Assembly (NCBI GenBank): GCA_015179025.1
Contig: WHUX01000362.1
Coordinates: 1-37,775 of the forward strand
Source: Terfezia claveryi
Taxonomy: Eukaryota > Ascomycota > Pezizomycetes > Pezizales > Pezizaceae
DNA: 37,775 nt
Direction: 5' to 3'
A program made the translations under genes and the position numbers. Within the stretch, counting starts at the first letter, position 1; every line of letters begins with the position of its first letter. Below, in pieces: positions 1 to 8,690 of this stretch. The notes under the pieces were generated by a model, which ran no database searches, had not been told where the DNA came from, and saw nothing but the letters and a program-made list of their open reading frames with translations.

Positions 1-109
1 GAGTAGTACTGAGTAGTTTGGTTGTATTCTTCATATTTACTATGAAAATCATGATATCTTTTTACTCTGTGCTCATATCTATTATATAGTAACTCTTAGT
101 TATATAGCT

Positions 110-393
110 GTTTTCATTCTCAGCATATACATGATTACGCACAAACTGAGGTCCACAGAAAAGCAGGCTTTAATACGTCAAGAAAGCGGATTCACCAGAA
201 TGCCTATGTGGTTACCCTTCAGAAACAGGAGCCCATATCACGTTCGCCTGCCCATATTTCAGACACATCAGAACAATTCTAGATGGCAGAAGTAGCTGGG
301 AAGAGCTTAACAAGCTGGTATAGAGAAAAGAGGGGGAAGAGACTTATAAGGTGACCGAGGCCTTTTTCAAGCTCTTATACCATGATCTCAATT
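110..393 (+). pseudogene. LINE ORF2 C-terminus, degenerate (copy A)
   Basis: The translation aligns with the intact tail at 739-1050: a CxC...ETG..H....C cluster (ECLCG, ETGAH, then C), then SSWEEL, then EAFFKLLY before a stop. An internal TAG at about 322 replaces the tryptophan of the LPDW motif of copy B (TGG to TAG). The Cys/His cluster is typical of the zinc-like tail downstream of RNase H in Tad1/I-type LINEs. Only this tail remains, so the copy is dead. Confidence 0.7.
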
Positions 394-738
394 AGTTCAA
401 TCATCTACGAATTCTCTTATTCTTGTCCCAGTTTCCAGTAATTTTTGTCACGTGTCCAAACTATACTACGCTACTGGGGTATTATTTCACTTGGTCACAT
501 GACGTTCTTTCAGTTAGTCCAGTCAGCTTCGTCACAAGTCTCATCATCAGTTCAGTTGGGCTGTTTTATTCTTTACGAGTCCCGTTTGTTATCTCATATC
601 ATTAACCATTTTCCATAAGTCCAGCTCTCATTCCATAAACGATTTCATAAGTCCAGTTTATTTTCCTCCCGGGTCACCAATCCTTAGTTCCTTTCAGTTC
701 TTCAAGTTAGGAGGGCAAGGACCAAAGCAGGTTTCGGG

Positions 739-1050
739 TTGGGAAGGACGGAGTGGAATCGGCAGGCCCTTTCAGCCTACACATGGCTACGCACGAATAA
801 AGGTCCCCAACGAAGCTGGCTACACCACATCGGCAAATCGGAATCAGCGGAGTGCCCATGCGGTCACCCCACCGAAACCGGAGAGCATATAGTCTTCAAA
901 TGCCCACGCTTCAACCGAATTCGCAGTGACCTGCTAGGGGGCAGGGGAAGTTGGGAGGAGCTAGACCTGCCAGACTGGAGAGAGGTAGGGGAGGATAGAT
1001 ACGAGGCCACGGAGGCCTACTTTGGGCTATTATATGGAGAGTTCATCTGA
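739..1050 (+). CDS. LINE ORF2 C-terminal fragment, zinc-like tail (copy B)
   Basis: A 103-residue open frame representing only the carboxyl end of a Tad1-like LINE ORF2. The cluster CPCGHPTETGEH....C fits C-x-C-x8-H-x4-C and is followed by GSWEELDLPDW and EAYFGLLYGEF before TGA. The region probably helps the LINE protein bind nucleic acid. It has no nonsense codons, unlike copies A and C. The methionine at 739 is simply the first in-frame ATG after the truncation, not a real start, and the fragment has no promoter of its own. Confidence 0.7.
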   Translation: MGRTEWNRQALSAYTWLRTNKGPQRSWLHHIGKSESAECPCGHPTETGEHIVFKCPRFNRIRSDLLGGRGSWEELDLPDWREVGEDRYEATEAYFGLLYGEFI

Positions 1051-1216
1051 GCTCGGCTATACGTTAGCCCTACGGGTTAATTTTTATTCACGAGTTCCTT
1101 TTGTTTTTAGTTCACATGTCACAGTTTTGGAAATTATTTACGAGTCCCCTTTGTTTTCAGTCCACAAGTCAGTCCGTTTAGTCTTTCTCGCGAAGTCCTT
1201 CTAGTTCTGCGCTTCG

Positions 1217-1430
1217 GGGGTGAGGCTCAGTCAGGCTTTCGAGTCCTCGGCCAGTCCGTTAATGACAGCATGGGGCCCCGCTTCCTTCTTTATATGTATT
1301 TAGTCCTTGCGTGGGGTTGGCAGATTAACTTGCCACTCCCTTGAACCCACCGGGCTTCCGTGTGGCTCCTCATAGCTCCCCGTTGGAGTTGCATAGGAGT
1401 ATTAAGTATTTAAAAAAAAAAAAAAAAAAA
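1217..1430 (+). other. LINE 3' UTR end, copy B
   Basis: Conserved terminal segment of this LINE family: GAGGCTCAGTCAGG, then GTTAATGACAGCATGGGGC, CAGATTAACTTGCC, a CCACC...GGTGG hairpin, a second hairpin and poly(A). Homologous segments end at about 1648, 7681, 8211 and 11345 on the plus strand and at 9788 and 11827 on the minus strand. This shared end is the best marker for counting copies in the window. Confidence 0.8.
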
Positions 1431-1559
1431 TTCAAGTTAGGAGGCTCAGTCAGGCCCACGGGTCTTCGGCCAGTCCGTTAATGACATCATGGGGCCTCCT
1501 CTCCATCCGTGTATTTAGTTTGCGCGGGGTTGGCAGATTAACTTGCCTCTCCCTTCAAT

Positions 1560-1606
1560 CCACCCGGGTTTCCGGGTGGCTCCTCATGGCCCCCCTAACG
1601 GGGCCG
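1560..1606 (+). ncRNA. paired hairpins near LINE 3' end (copy A)
   Basis: Two consecutive stem-loops about 15 nt apart lie just before the poly(A). The first is CCACCCGG-GTTT-CCGGGTGG, a perfect 8-bp stem. The second is GGCCCC-CCTAAC-GGGGCC, a perfect 6-bp stem. Both recur in other copies with compensatory or G.U changes. They probably act in the RNA, for example as the site recognised by the LINE reverse transcriptase, as known for other stringent LINEs. That role is inferred. Confidence 0.6.
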
Positions 1607-1678
1607 CATAGGTAGTAACTAGTTTTAAAAAAAAAAAAAAAAAAAAAAATCATTCTCAGAATCTCGGTCTGATGATCC

Positions 1679-1930
1679 AGTCCGACCAGTCCGACCAGTC
1701 CGGCCCAGTCCGTCCAGTCCGACCAGTCCGACCAGTCCGGCCCAGTCCGCCCAGTCCGGCCCAGTCCGCCCAGTCCGGCCCAGTCCGCCCAGTCCGGCCC
1801 AGTCCGCCCAGTCTGGCCCAGTCCGGCCCAGTCCGCCCAGTCTGGCCCAGTCCGGCCCAGTCCGCCCAGTCCGGCCCAGTCCGCCCAGTCCGGCCCAGTC
1901 CGCCCAGTCTGGCCCAGTCCGCCCAGTCCA
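1679..1930. repeat. GC-rich tandem repeat, about 9-10 bp unit (CCCAGTCCG)
   Basis: About 26 near-identical units of CCAGTCCGGC or CCAGTCCGCC follow the poly(A) of copy A directly. All frames stay open across the array only because the repeat lacks stops, so the translated S/P/V or G/L/D/W strings are not evidence of a gene. Degenerate relatives continue to about 2050 (GGCCGG palindromes). A similar array with a GTTCAGGCC-like unit lies at 10316-10450. Confidence 0.85.
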
Positions 1931-2182
1931 TCTACTACCTGCTCTTGTGGGTATGCATGCCGGCCTGACAATTCAGGCCAGTCCGCGGCTGAGTTCAAGC
2001 CGGTCCAGGCCGGCCTGGGCCTGCTTGACGGCCGGACTGGCCGGCCCGATCAAAATACTGACCAATAGGCCAATATCCATGGCGGGGCTGGGTAGATTAC
2101 AACGTAAAGGTGACCAGCAAGACCAAGAGGAGAGCAAGGGCACTCATGGTGATGATACGATGGGCTGTGATAAGCCAATATG

Positions 2183-2210
2183 TATACCGAGATCTCTCGT
2201 TACAAGCATA
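2183..2210 (+). repeat. Left terminal inverted repeat
   Basis: Begins TATACCGAGATCTCTCG and pairs with 3162-3189 read on the other strand, with two mismatches over 28 bp. The first two bases may be the duplicated TA. Confidence 0.8.
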
Positions 2211-3161
2211 CGCTCCGGACCAGTTGAAGTATGCTTGTAACCAATATATTCTTATATCTAGAGAAACGGAAATACACTAGAGAGAGCAAGGAAAGGCTAC
2301 AAGATAGGATAATAACTAAGACATCCGAATAACAAGTATGAGTACTGATAATATTCAAAAAAAGACAGCTAAATGAGCGGAAGGGATATTAGGAGGAGGA
2401 GGCTGGACCCGGCACAAAGTCTGTAATCCTGCATTGAACATGATAACTTCTGCGCTGAACCTCAAGAGTTTCAATCCGTCTTTTCTCCCACTTGAGGACA
2501 TCTTGCAGCTCAGTGATGTTGGGTGTGACAGCTTGAAGAGAGAAGAGGAGCAACCCTTCGATGTAGGCTAATAACCTTGTTGGGTATATTGTCTATCTGT
2601 CCCTGGTATCCCCGTGAAATGGTTTGCAGAGTGCGGCGCCTCTGCCAAGTATCCAGGGTTCGTGATGAAGAATCTCTCAGGTATGGTGTTTGTGACGTAG
2701 AGTTTTGCGGGTCGGAATCAGCAGATAAGTCGATATCTAATGGATGGGGATGTTCCATAGTACGACCTGAGGTCTGTCTCCGCTGCTTTTGAACTTACCG
2801 GAGGAGGTGAAGTGGCTCAGTTTCGGTTTCATTGACTGCGCTTGGAAGATAGGTTGCCAGAATTGCATCTTCAATATCAGAGATTGGATCTTCGACAATC
2901 TCGAGAGATCCATGAATTAGGCATTTGAGCTTCTATTCTTAGTATGTTACTATAGATTCAACTCGTATGTTGCTTCGTGAGCTCGTGCGGGGTTATTTCT
3001 TATCGATAAACATCCCAATATGGCGAGGCGCTTCTCTTGTTACAAGAATATGTATGGTGACTAAGCCAAAAAAATAAGAATATTCTAGTAACGGAAATAT
3101 GCTTATTTACTATGTGGGACTACCGAAGGTATGCTTGTAACAAATATATGCTTATATCTGA

Positions 3162-3189
3162 TATGCTAGTAACGAGAGATCTCTGTATA
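3162..3189 (-). repeat. Right terminal inverted repeat
   Basis: On the minus strand it begins TATACAGAGATCTCTCG. It is the inverted partner of 2183-2210 and ends at the second TA. Confidence 0.8.
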
Positions 3190-3329
3190 TAGCTTCTTGC
3201 CCTTGTACTGTCATTAGATCCCTATCTAATGTCTTATATCTTAATATAGACCTTGCCTCCTCCTCCGTTAGTGCACTTCCCTCATGTACCCCTTTACCTC
3301 TTTATACAAACCCTACTACCCAGTTGCCT

Positions 3330-3546
3330 ATCTCACATATATAATACCCAAGACCGTCGACACATCACCTTCGACTGCCCTGACCACAAAGGTCAAAGAG
3401 CCGCCCTTGGACTGGTCAAGGACTGGGAGGATCTGGACCGACCCATATGGATTGAAGAGGAGGACGGGGAAAAGTGGGATTCGGTAAAGGCCTTCTTCGA
3501 CTTACTCTACCACCGACTGGCGGGGACGAGGGGGAGAGGCGGCTAG
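3330..3546 (+). pseudogene. Diverged LINE ORF2 C-terminal fragment (copy E)
   Basis: The open frame ends ITFDCP, then DWEDLD, EEEDGEKWDSVKAFFDLLYH and a TAG at 3544-3546. It follows the same order as the tail in copies A-C (HIVFKCP, SWEELD, EATEAFFGLLY) but is much diverged, so it belongs to another subfamily. The Cys half of the zinc-like motif is missing. The following 3' UTR remnant keeps a GTTAATGACAGCAT block (3617-3630) and then loses similarity. There is no poly(A). Confidence 0.55.
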
Positions 3547-4225
3547 AGGACAAGGATACTTTCCGGTTTGGATGGAGGTTCAGTCATGCCCACTAGGGTC
3601 ACCTAGCGCAGGCCTGTTAATGACAGCATTGGACCCCAATCCACTTGAGCTTCTTCTTCTATCGATAAAGGCCATTCTCGAAGCGCCACGATCTATGAGT
3701 GACCAATCCCTAAACAAAGTCGCTGTAATTCAAGCTACAATCCTTGAAAACAGAACCAGTATCAAAGTATCAAATACTATCCACTCATGAGCTTTGCTGT
3801 TCTCTATCTATACAGCTCCTGACCCCAGAAGAAAAAAAAAAAGAGAACTATAAAGACACCCGAAGCTAAGATTTACCAAGCTACCTCTCCCTATAATAAT
3901 AGGCCTTGCTATCTAGAAAGTCAATCACAGTACCAATAGCAACTCGCTTTCGGTCTTTATCCCCAAAGAGGAGAGCACGGAATTCTCTCACCACATCCCG
4001 AAATTCAGCAGGAACGTATTTAATCTGGCCCTCAAAATTATCATGCAACGATTTCATTCTATACGCTTGCACATCTCTTGGATTTCGACCTTTATCCCAC
4101 ACCAAAACGCCATCACAAAGAATGCCTACGAAGATATAGAAGAGAGACTCCACGTCGTCATCAAGTATATATGTAACTTTACCCTCAAGCGTGCCTTGCT
4201 CATGAGCACACAGATACCCTAAAAC

Positions 4226-4299
4226 CTTGAAGAGGATTGCCTTATGTTAATGGCGCAGAGAAAACATTACAATCTGCAACCATGATAAAAAGAGCATAC
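4226..4299 (-). other. Kinase intron (74 bp)
   Basis: Donor GTATGC, acceptor TTCAAG, with ATTAAC as a candidate branch point. Removal joins YCSIK to VLGYLCAHEQG in frame, bridging the activation segment to the VESLFYIF helix. Confidence 0.75.
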
Positions 4300-4552
4300 C
4301 TTTATGGAACAATAGGCCAACGTGGCAGACAAGTTGTTAACTTCAGAGTCTTCCGTTGCCACACCCCAATCAATCAAATAGCCACAACCATTGTGGAGGA
4401 CTATGTTCGATGGTTTTATATCACGGTGAAAAATGTGATATGAAGCAGCAAGCTCCATCGTCCGAGCAACGTCATACAAGCAACCAAGGATAACACCTAT
4501 GCCATCATTCGACAACTCTAATTGTTTCCCATATGGCTTCATAACCATATAC

Positions 4553-4612
4553 CTATAAATATTAATTAAAACCGAACGAAGACAATGTTTCCCAAAAAAA
4601 TCTTGCACTTAC
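4553..4612 (-). other. Kinase intron (60 bp)
   Basis: Minus-strand donor GTAAGT follows GGTCTAAG and the acceptor is TTTATAG. Removing it joins NGLR directly to YMVMKPYGKQLE in frame, as expected across the kinase hinge. Confidence 0.8.
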
Positions 4613-5625
4613 CTTAGACCGTTTTCAAATTGTCCATCTAGGCAGACATTGGGAATATGCTGAACTTGCAAACTGGCAAGCCTCTTAAGAAGCACACATT
4701 CATGGTCATTGATCGAACCCTTGATAACCACATCTTCCTCTTCCATAATACCAAGGGCAACGAAAGTGTATCGAGAATTGGCATCACGGCCGGTCTTACA
4801 TTGGATAAGTGCTTTGTACCTAATGGTGTTAATTGTCTGGACTAGATCCTTTTCTCGATCAAACGGTATGTATCCTAAGCAATCCCCTGGGGCCGTCACC
4901 AAATCTAACAACATTCGGACACCTGGTGACCTCTTATCGGTGAGGTCAAGCCTAATTGGGCCAGATCGTTTGTAATGAAACGATCTATCCACCCATACAA
5001 ATTCAATTTCAGTGCCACTGGCGATAGCTCCTACAACAAACGGTCTCCACGGTTGTTTTTCGAAAATACGGCTGAATCTATCACTCAGTTGACCAATCGC
5101 CTCAGTATGCTCGGAAGCTATGCTGAACTTTAACTCAATAGACGTCACGAACTGTGGCCATAAAACTTGCGGCCCATTCAGTATCGAAAAGTCCACCTTC
5201 GCATTCGGATCCTTGAAATAAGATTTCGACAAAGAATCATGGGTAATCTCGGTCTCTGACAACGCCGGGGCTTCTTTCCCTCTCCGGTTGGGGTATTAGC
5301 GAAAAAAAAATATTAAAATTCTTTTGTACATCGGCTTCGTTCCTGCAGTTCACCAGTACATCCGGGGGGAGAGATATCTCAGGCACTTTGTTCCAGCTCG
5401 AGTCGAATAACTTCTTGAAAAAATCAACATCGGCATCTCCGGTCCTATCTAGGACAAACTTCCCAATCTCTAGCGGAGACATGATAGTGTTTCGTGCTCT
5501 CAAGCGTTCGTATTCGTACTCCCTCTCCTGGGTCTCCAGTCGCTGCTCAAGGTGACATACCCTTTTCCTCAAATTGTCGCTATCGTCATCTTCCAGAGGT
5601 CGGCGGAGAGGGAGGCGTAGAGGGA

Positions 5626-5779
5626 CTATTTAAAAGAGTGAGAGAATTAGTATGAAATCGGGAAAACGAAATTCGAGCATCACTTACCGACAGGAGGAGG
5701 AGCTTCAATTAGGACAGTGCAGTTAGCAAACATGTGTTAACAAATATGCGTAGTTAAAAACGAAATAAGTCTCACTTAC
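5626..5779 (-). other. Two kinase introns flanking a 15-nt microexon
   Basis: Introns 5703-5779 (GTAAGT..GAAG, with a GCTAAC branch point) and 5626-5687 (GTAAGT..ATAG) flank exon 5688-5702. Spliced, the frame reads VPP-APPPV-VPLRLPLRRPL without a stop, supporting the model. There is no transcript evidence. Confidence 0.55.
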
Positions 5780-5790
5780 CAGGAGGCACA

Positions 5791-7326
5791 ATGACTATGT
5801 GTATGCTCTTGGGTGGGGGATTTGTTTCATGGGATCCGAGCAAGGAGTCTAGGCTTGATTTCCACGGCAAAGGCAAGGTCAAATACTGCAAGACGCTAGG
5901 AATCACGATTGCAAGCGACTTCTCATGGAAGACCCACATCAAACAAAGGACATCCAAAGCCACCAGCATATTAAAAGTACTAACGAGCCTAGGCAACCAG
6001 AACGGAGGCATGAGCCCAATGGCCCTCAGATCCCTATACACAGGATGCATACGAAGTATCTTCACATGGGGAGCGGAGCTTTGGAAACCACAATATCAAC
6101 AACTCCTACAACCTATGCAACGCCTCGAGTACCAAGCCCTGCGGAAGATTACAGGAGGATACCACAGCTCCAGCCACCAAGCACTAGGTTGGATTGCCAA
6201 CGTTGAACCCCTTGAGGACAAAATTGAGGACATGAAGCGTTGTTGGGCTGCAAGAGCAGTGAGGACAGGCGACTGGCAGATAAAGGCCTATATCGAGGAG
6301 GACACATCCTGGCACACCAACATGGACCCACATCGGACCAGAACCCCAATCTCAGAAGCCTTTTACCTCAACGGAGCTGACCCGAAGGACCTCTCATGGG
6401 GAGATAAGGAAGACACCACACCCTTTCCTCTAATTTACAGAGAAATAATGGACCCTAAATCAGTATCCTCCAAATAGTTGGGTACGTGGGCAGCAGGAAT
6501 AGGTTCGATCCAGGAAGAAGGATGGAGAGTCTGCTATACAGACGGCACTGGGCGTAAAGGCATCATGGCAAGTGGGGTCCACAGTGAGGACCGCACGGGA
6601 GGCACCCCCAAGGACTATGGCGGCTACCTCGGGGGTCAGGCTACAGTAGCAGACGGCGAGCTGTTCGCGATGCAACTAGCACTATGGAAAGAAGACTCGG
6701 TTATGCTAGCAATCATGTCAGACTCACAATCGGTAATCCAGTCAGTCCGCAACATGAGCTCAGGCTCCCCACCTAGGTCCGGCATCGAGAAGGGAATCAA
6801 GACCTTGGTGATCGATAATCCACATGGGGACCTCCAAATCTCATGGGTCAGGGGCCACCTCGGCATACCAGGTAATAAAAAGGCAGACCAGATCGCTAAC
6901 TTCCAATCTCATTTGGGGGAGGTCACAGGCCAGGAGCCGACAATTACAGAAGGTGGTCTCCGCACTTCCTCTAAAGCCTCACGGAAAGAAGGAAGAACAA
7001 AGACGGGTTACGGGGCCAAGAGAGTGGAATAGAATCGCCACACCCTATCCACCTACATATGGCTACGGACGAATAGAGGTCCACAAAAGAGCTGGCTCCA
7101 CCACATTGGCAAAGCAGAGACGGCAAAGTGCACATGTGGACATCACTCGAAGACCGGTGATCATATAGTCTTTGATTGTCTACATTTTGATCGGTTCCGG
7201 AGGACCCTTCTGGAGGGGAGAGGTAGCTGGGAGGAACTCGATAAGGCAGAATGGAGGAAGGAGGAGGAAGAGACATACGAGGCTACGGAGGCATTTTTCG
7301 GGCTGCTTTTCCGTAAGCTAACATAA
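5791..7326 (+). pseudogene. LINE ORF2: RT C-terminus, RNase H and zinc-like tail, two internal stops
   Basis: One continuous frame interrupted only by TAG at 6475-6477 and TAG at 7030-7032. Domains: RT thumb (KTLGITIASDFSWKTHI, LYTGCIRSIFTWGAELW) at 5870-6110; RNase H with YTDGTG, DGELFAM, SDSQSV and SWVRGHLGIPGNKKAD (the four acidic positions D, E, D, D are present) at 6530-6900; and the tail CTCGHH...H....C with SWEELD at 7120-7260. The second TAG replaces the Trp of EWNR in copy B, a TGG-to-TAG change of RIP type; the first could be the same. Otherwise the frame is well preserved. Confidence 0.8.
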
Positions 7327-7681
7327 GGCTCAAAGGCATAGATGCCAGCGATGAGTTACGATTTTTCATGAGTCCCTTTTGTCTATTCAGTTCTGTCAGT
7401 TCTTTAGTCCATAAGCTCTCAGGTCACAGTTTTCATAGTTAGCTCACAGTGATTTGTTTCACGAGGCGAGCTCAGTCAGGCTTCTGAGTCATCGGCCAGT
7501 CCATTAGTGACAGCATGGGGCTACATCTCTCCTTTGTCCTTCAGTGTATTTAGTTTGCGTGGGTCTGACAGACTAACTTGTCTTACCCTTGAATCCACCG
7601 GGCTTCCGTATGACTCCTCATAGTCCCCCTTACGGGGCTGCATAGTAGGAGTACTAAGTTTTTTAAAATAAAAAAAAAAAA
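5791..7681 (+). mobile_element. LINE copy C, longest Tad1-like LINE in the window
   Basis: About 1.9 kb: the ORF2 region from behind the RT active site through RNase H and the zinc-like tail (stop at 7324-7326), a 3' UTR, and an A-rich end at about 7663-7681. The catalytic RT block (YxDD) is missing, so it is 5'-truncated. The left junction abuts an exon of the kinase gene. I found no convincing target duplication, so the exact left end (5785-5830) is uncertain. Confidence 0.75.
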
Positions 7682-7764
7682 ACCTGCGAGTATAAGAAAA
7701 ATGATTCTTCACGGTATCTTGATAATTTAGATAAAATGGATACTAATTTGAATATTAGTTGTTG

Positions 7765-8211
7765 TCACGTGTTCAAACTATACCATGCTACTGGGGTATC
7801 ATTTCACTTGGTCACGTGATAATGATATTCTTCCAGTTAGTTCAGTCAGTTCACGTTTGTTTTTCTTTTAGCTAGCCCAGTCAGTTTCATCACGAGTCTC
7901 GTTATCAGTTCAGTTGGGTTTAATTTCTCATAGTCCATTAGTCCATACTCTTTTCTCTTTTTCACTTCCATCTAAGGAGTGAGCCCAGCTTGCCATATAA
8001 CGTATGGCCCTCGTCAGGCCTCTCTAGGTCATCTGCAATCGCGGTTAATGACAGCAGGGGGGCCCTCTTGCATGTATCTACTTTTTCGCGCCGGACCTGG
8101 CAGATTAACTTGCCTTGTCCTGAATCCACCTGGGTTTCCGGGTGGCTCTTCATGGTTCCCCTACTGGGACCGAATAAGAGTAACAAGTATTTAAAAAAAA
8201 AAAAAAAAAAA
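7765..8211 (+). mobile_element. LINE copy D, 3' UTR only
   Basis: The segment around 7765-7920 matches the 3' UTR of copy A. It continues through GTTAATGACAGCAG and CAGATTAACTTGCC to the double hairpin and a poly(A) at about 8193-8211. The first hairpin reads CCACCTGG-GTTT-CCGGGTGG and the second GGTTCC..GGGACC. A block at 7989-8006 interrupts the usual 3' UTR order and matches the first unit of the downstream minisatellite, so this may instead be two overlapping insertions. Confidence 0.65.
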
Positions 8212-8657
8212 TGCCATATAACGTATGCTTGCCACATAATATATGCTTGCCACATAATGAAGGCTCAGCTTGCCACACAAAAGTATGCTTGCCACTCAAT
8301 ACATGCTTGCCACATAATGTACGCTTGCCACATAATGCATGCTTACTATATAATGAAAGCTCAGCTCACTATACAAAAGTACACTTGCCACTTAATGCAT
8401 ACTTGCCACATAATGTACGCTTGCCATATAATATATGCTTGCCATATAATAAAGGCTCAGCTCACCACACAAACATACTTGCCACTCAATACATGCTTGC
8501 CACATAATGAAGGCTCAACTCGCCATACAAACATACGCTTGCCACTCAAAGCATGCTCGCCACACAAATGTACATTTGCCACTCAATGCATGCTTGCCAT
8601 ATAATGTACGCTTGCCATAAAATGCATGCTTACCACATAATAAAGGCTCAGCTAGCC
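8212..8657. repeat. Minisatellite, 18-20 bp unit (TTGCCACATAATGTACGC)
   Basis: About 23 imperfect units of GCTTGCCA(C/T)A(T/C)AATNNAT follow the poly(A) of copy D directly. Variant units contain AAGGCTCAGCT. Frames remain open in places because of the repeat, giving Cys/His/Met-rich strings that I do not regard as genes. Units are contiguous without unique spacers, so this is not a CRISPR array. Confidence 0.85.
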
Positions 8658-8686
8658 ACACAAATGTACGCTGCGTACATTTGTGT
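8658..8686. repeat. Perfect 14-bp inverted repeat with 1-nt centre
   Basis: ACACAAATGTACGC, then T, then its exact reverse complement. It sits at the end of the minisatellite, as if the last unit had been copied in inverted orientation. Confidence 0.85.
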
Positions 8687-8690
8687 AGGC

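Larger units (their letters stand above)
715..1430 (+). mobile_element. LINE copy B, 5'-truncated insertion with target duplication
   Basis: About 716-bp insertion made of the last 330 bp of a LINE ORF, a 3' UTR of about 360 bp and a poly(A) tail at 1412-1430. It is bounded by direct repeats of TTCAAGTTAGGAGG (701-714 and 1431-1444), the expected product of target-primed reverse transcription. It lies inside the 3' UTR of copy A and so is the younger of the two. Confidence 0.85.
110..1648 (+). mobile_element. LINE copy A, 5'-truncated and split by copy B
   Basis: Older Tad1-like LINE remnant in two pieces, about 110-714 and 1445-1648. The first piece holds the end of the ORF (to a TAG at 391-393) and part of the 3' UTR. 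The second resumes the 3' UTR at the exact point expected from copies C and D and ends in a poly(A) run at about 1625-1648. The pieces are separated by copy B and its target duplication. The 3' UTR segment around 445-560 has a close relative at 7765-7920. The 5' boundary is uncertain. Confidence 0.75.
2183..3189. mobile_element. Non-autonomous TIR DNA transposon at a TA target
   Basis: Terminal inverted repeats of about 28 bp (2183-2210 and 3162-3189) match at all but two positions. Each contains GAGATCTCTCGTTAC and ends at TA, consistent with a TA duplication as in Tc1/mariner-type elements. Subterminal copies of TATGCTTGTAAC and its complement occur at about 2200, 2228, 3037, 3137 and 3165 and resemble transposase-binding sites. 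No transposase is visible inside; the longest internal frames (about 70-80 codons) match nothing I know. The element is about 1.0 kb, long for a MITE. Confidence 0.75.
3881..5790 (-). pseudogene. FunK1-like fungal protein kinase, 5'-truncated with one frame break
   Basis: Multi-exon minus-strand gene resembling fungal FunK1-type kinases. Exons I can place: a partial one ending at 5780, a 15-nt microexon 5688-5702, 5625-4613, 4552-4300, and 4225-3881 to the stop. Order of parts: proline-rich start; an LEQRLETQEREYEYERL coiled coil; an N-terminal conserved domain; VVIKGS (candidate ATP lysine) with a following Glu; the catalytic loop HRDIKPSN; and IDWG in place of DFG. The last exon reads DDDVESLFYIFVG. 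Near 5240-5300 the frame shifts by one base: one frame ends at 5237 and the next is open from about 5280. I could not explain this with a clean intron, so an indel is likely. The 5' end runs into LINE copy C. This is the only host-like gene in the window. Confidence 0.7.

Noticed and set aside
1555..1998. Open frames of up to 147 codons on both strands across the CCAGTCCG array
   Set aside because: They result from a stop-free tandem repeat and extend into a LINE poly(A).
5230..5330. Intron to explain the kinase frame change
   Set aside because: The possible GT..AG pairs (48 or 50 bp) do not restore the frame; an indel near the T run or CCCC is more likely.
8007..8211. Independent SINE ending in poly(A)
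   Set aside because: I recognise no A or B box, and the sequence matches the LINE 3' UTR throughout; a truncated LINE tail is simpler.
8211..8657. Array that could be read as CRISPR
   Set aside because: Units are contiguous and degenerate, with no unique spacers and no cas genes; it is a eukaryotic minisatellite.
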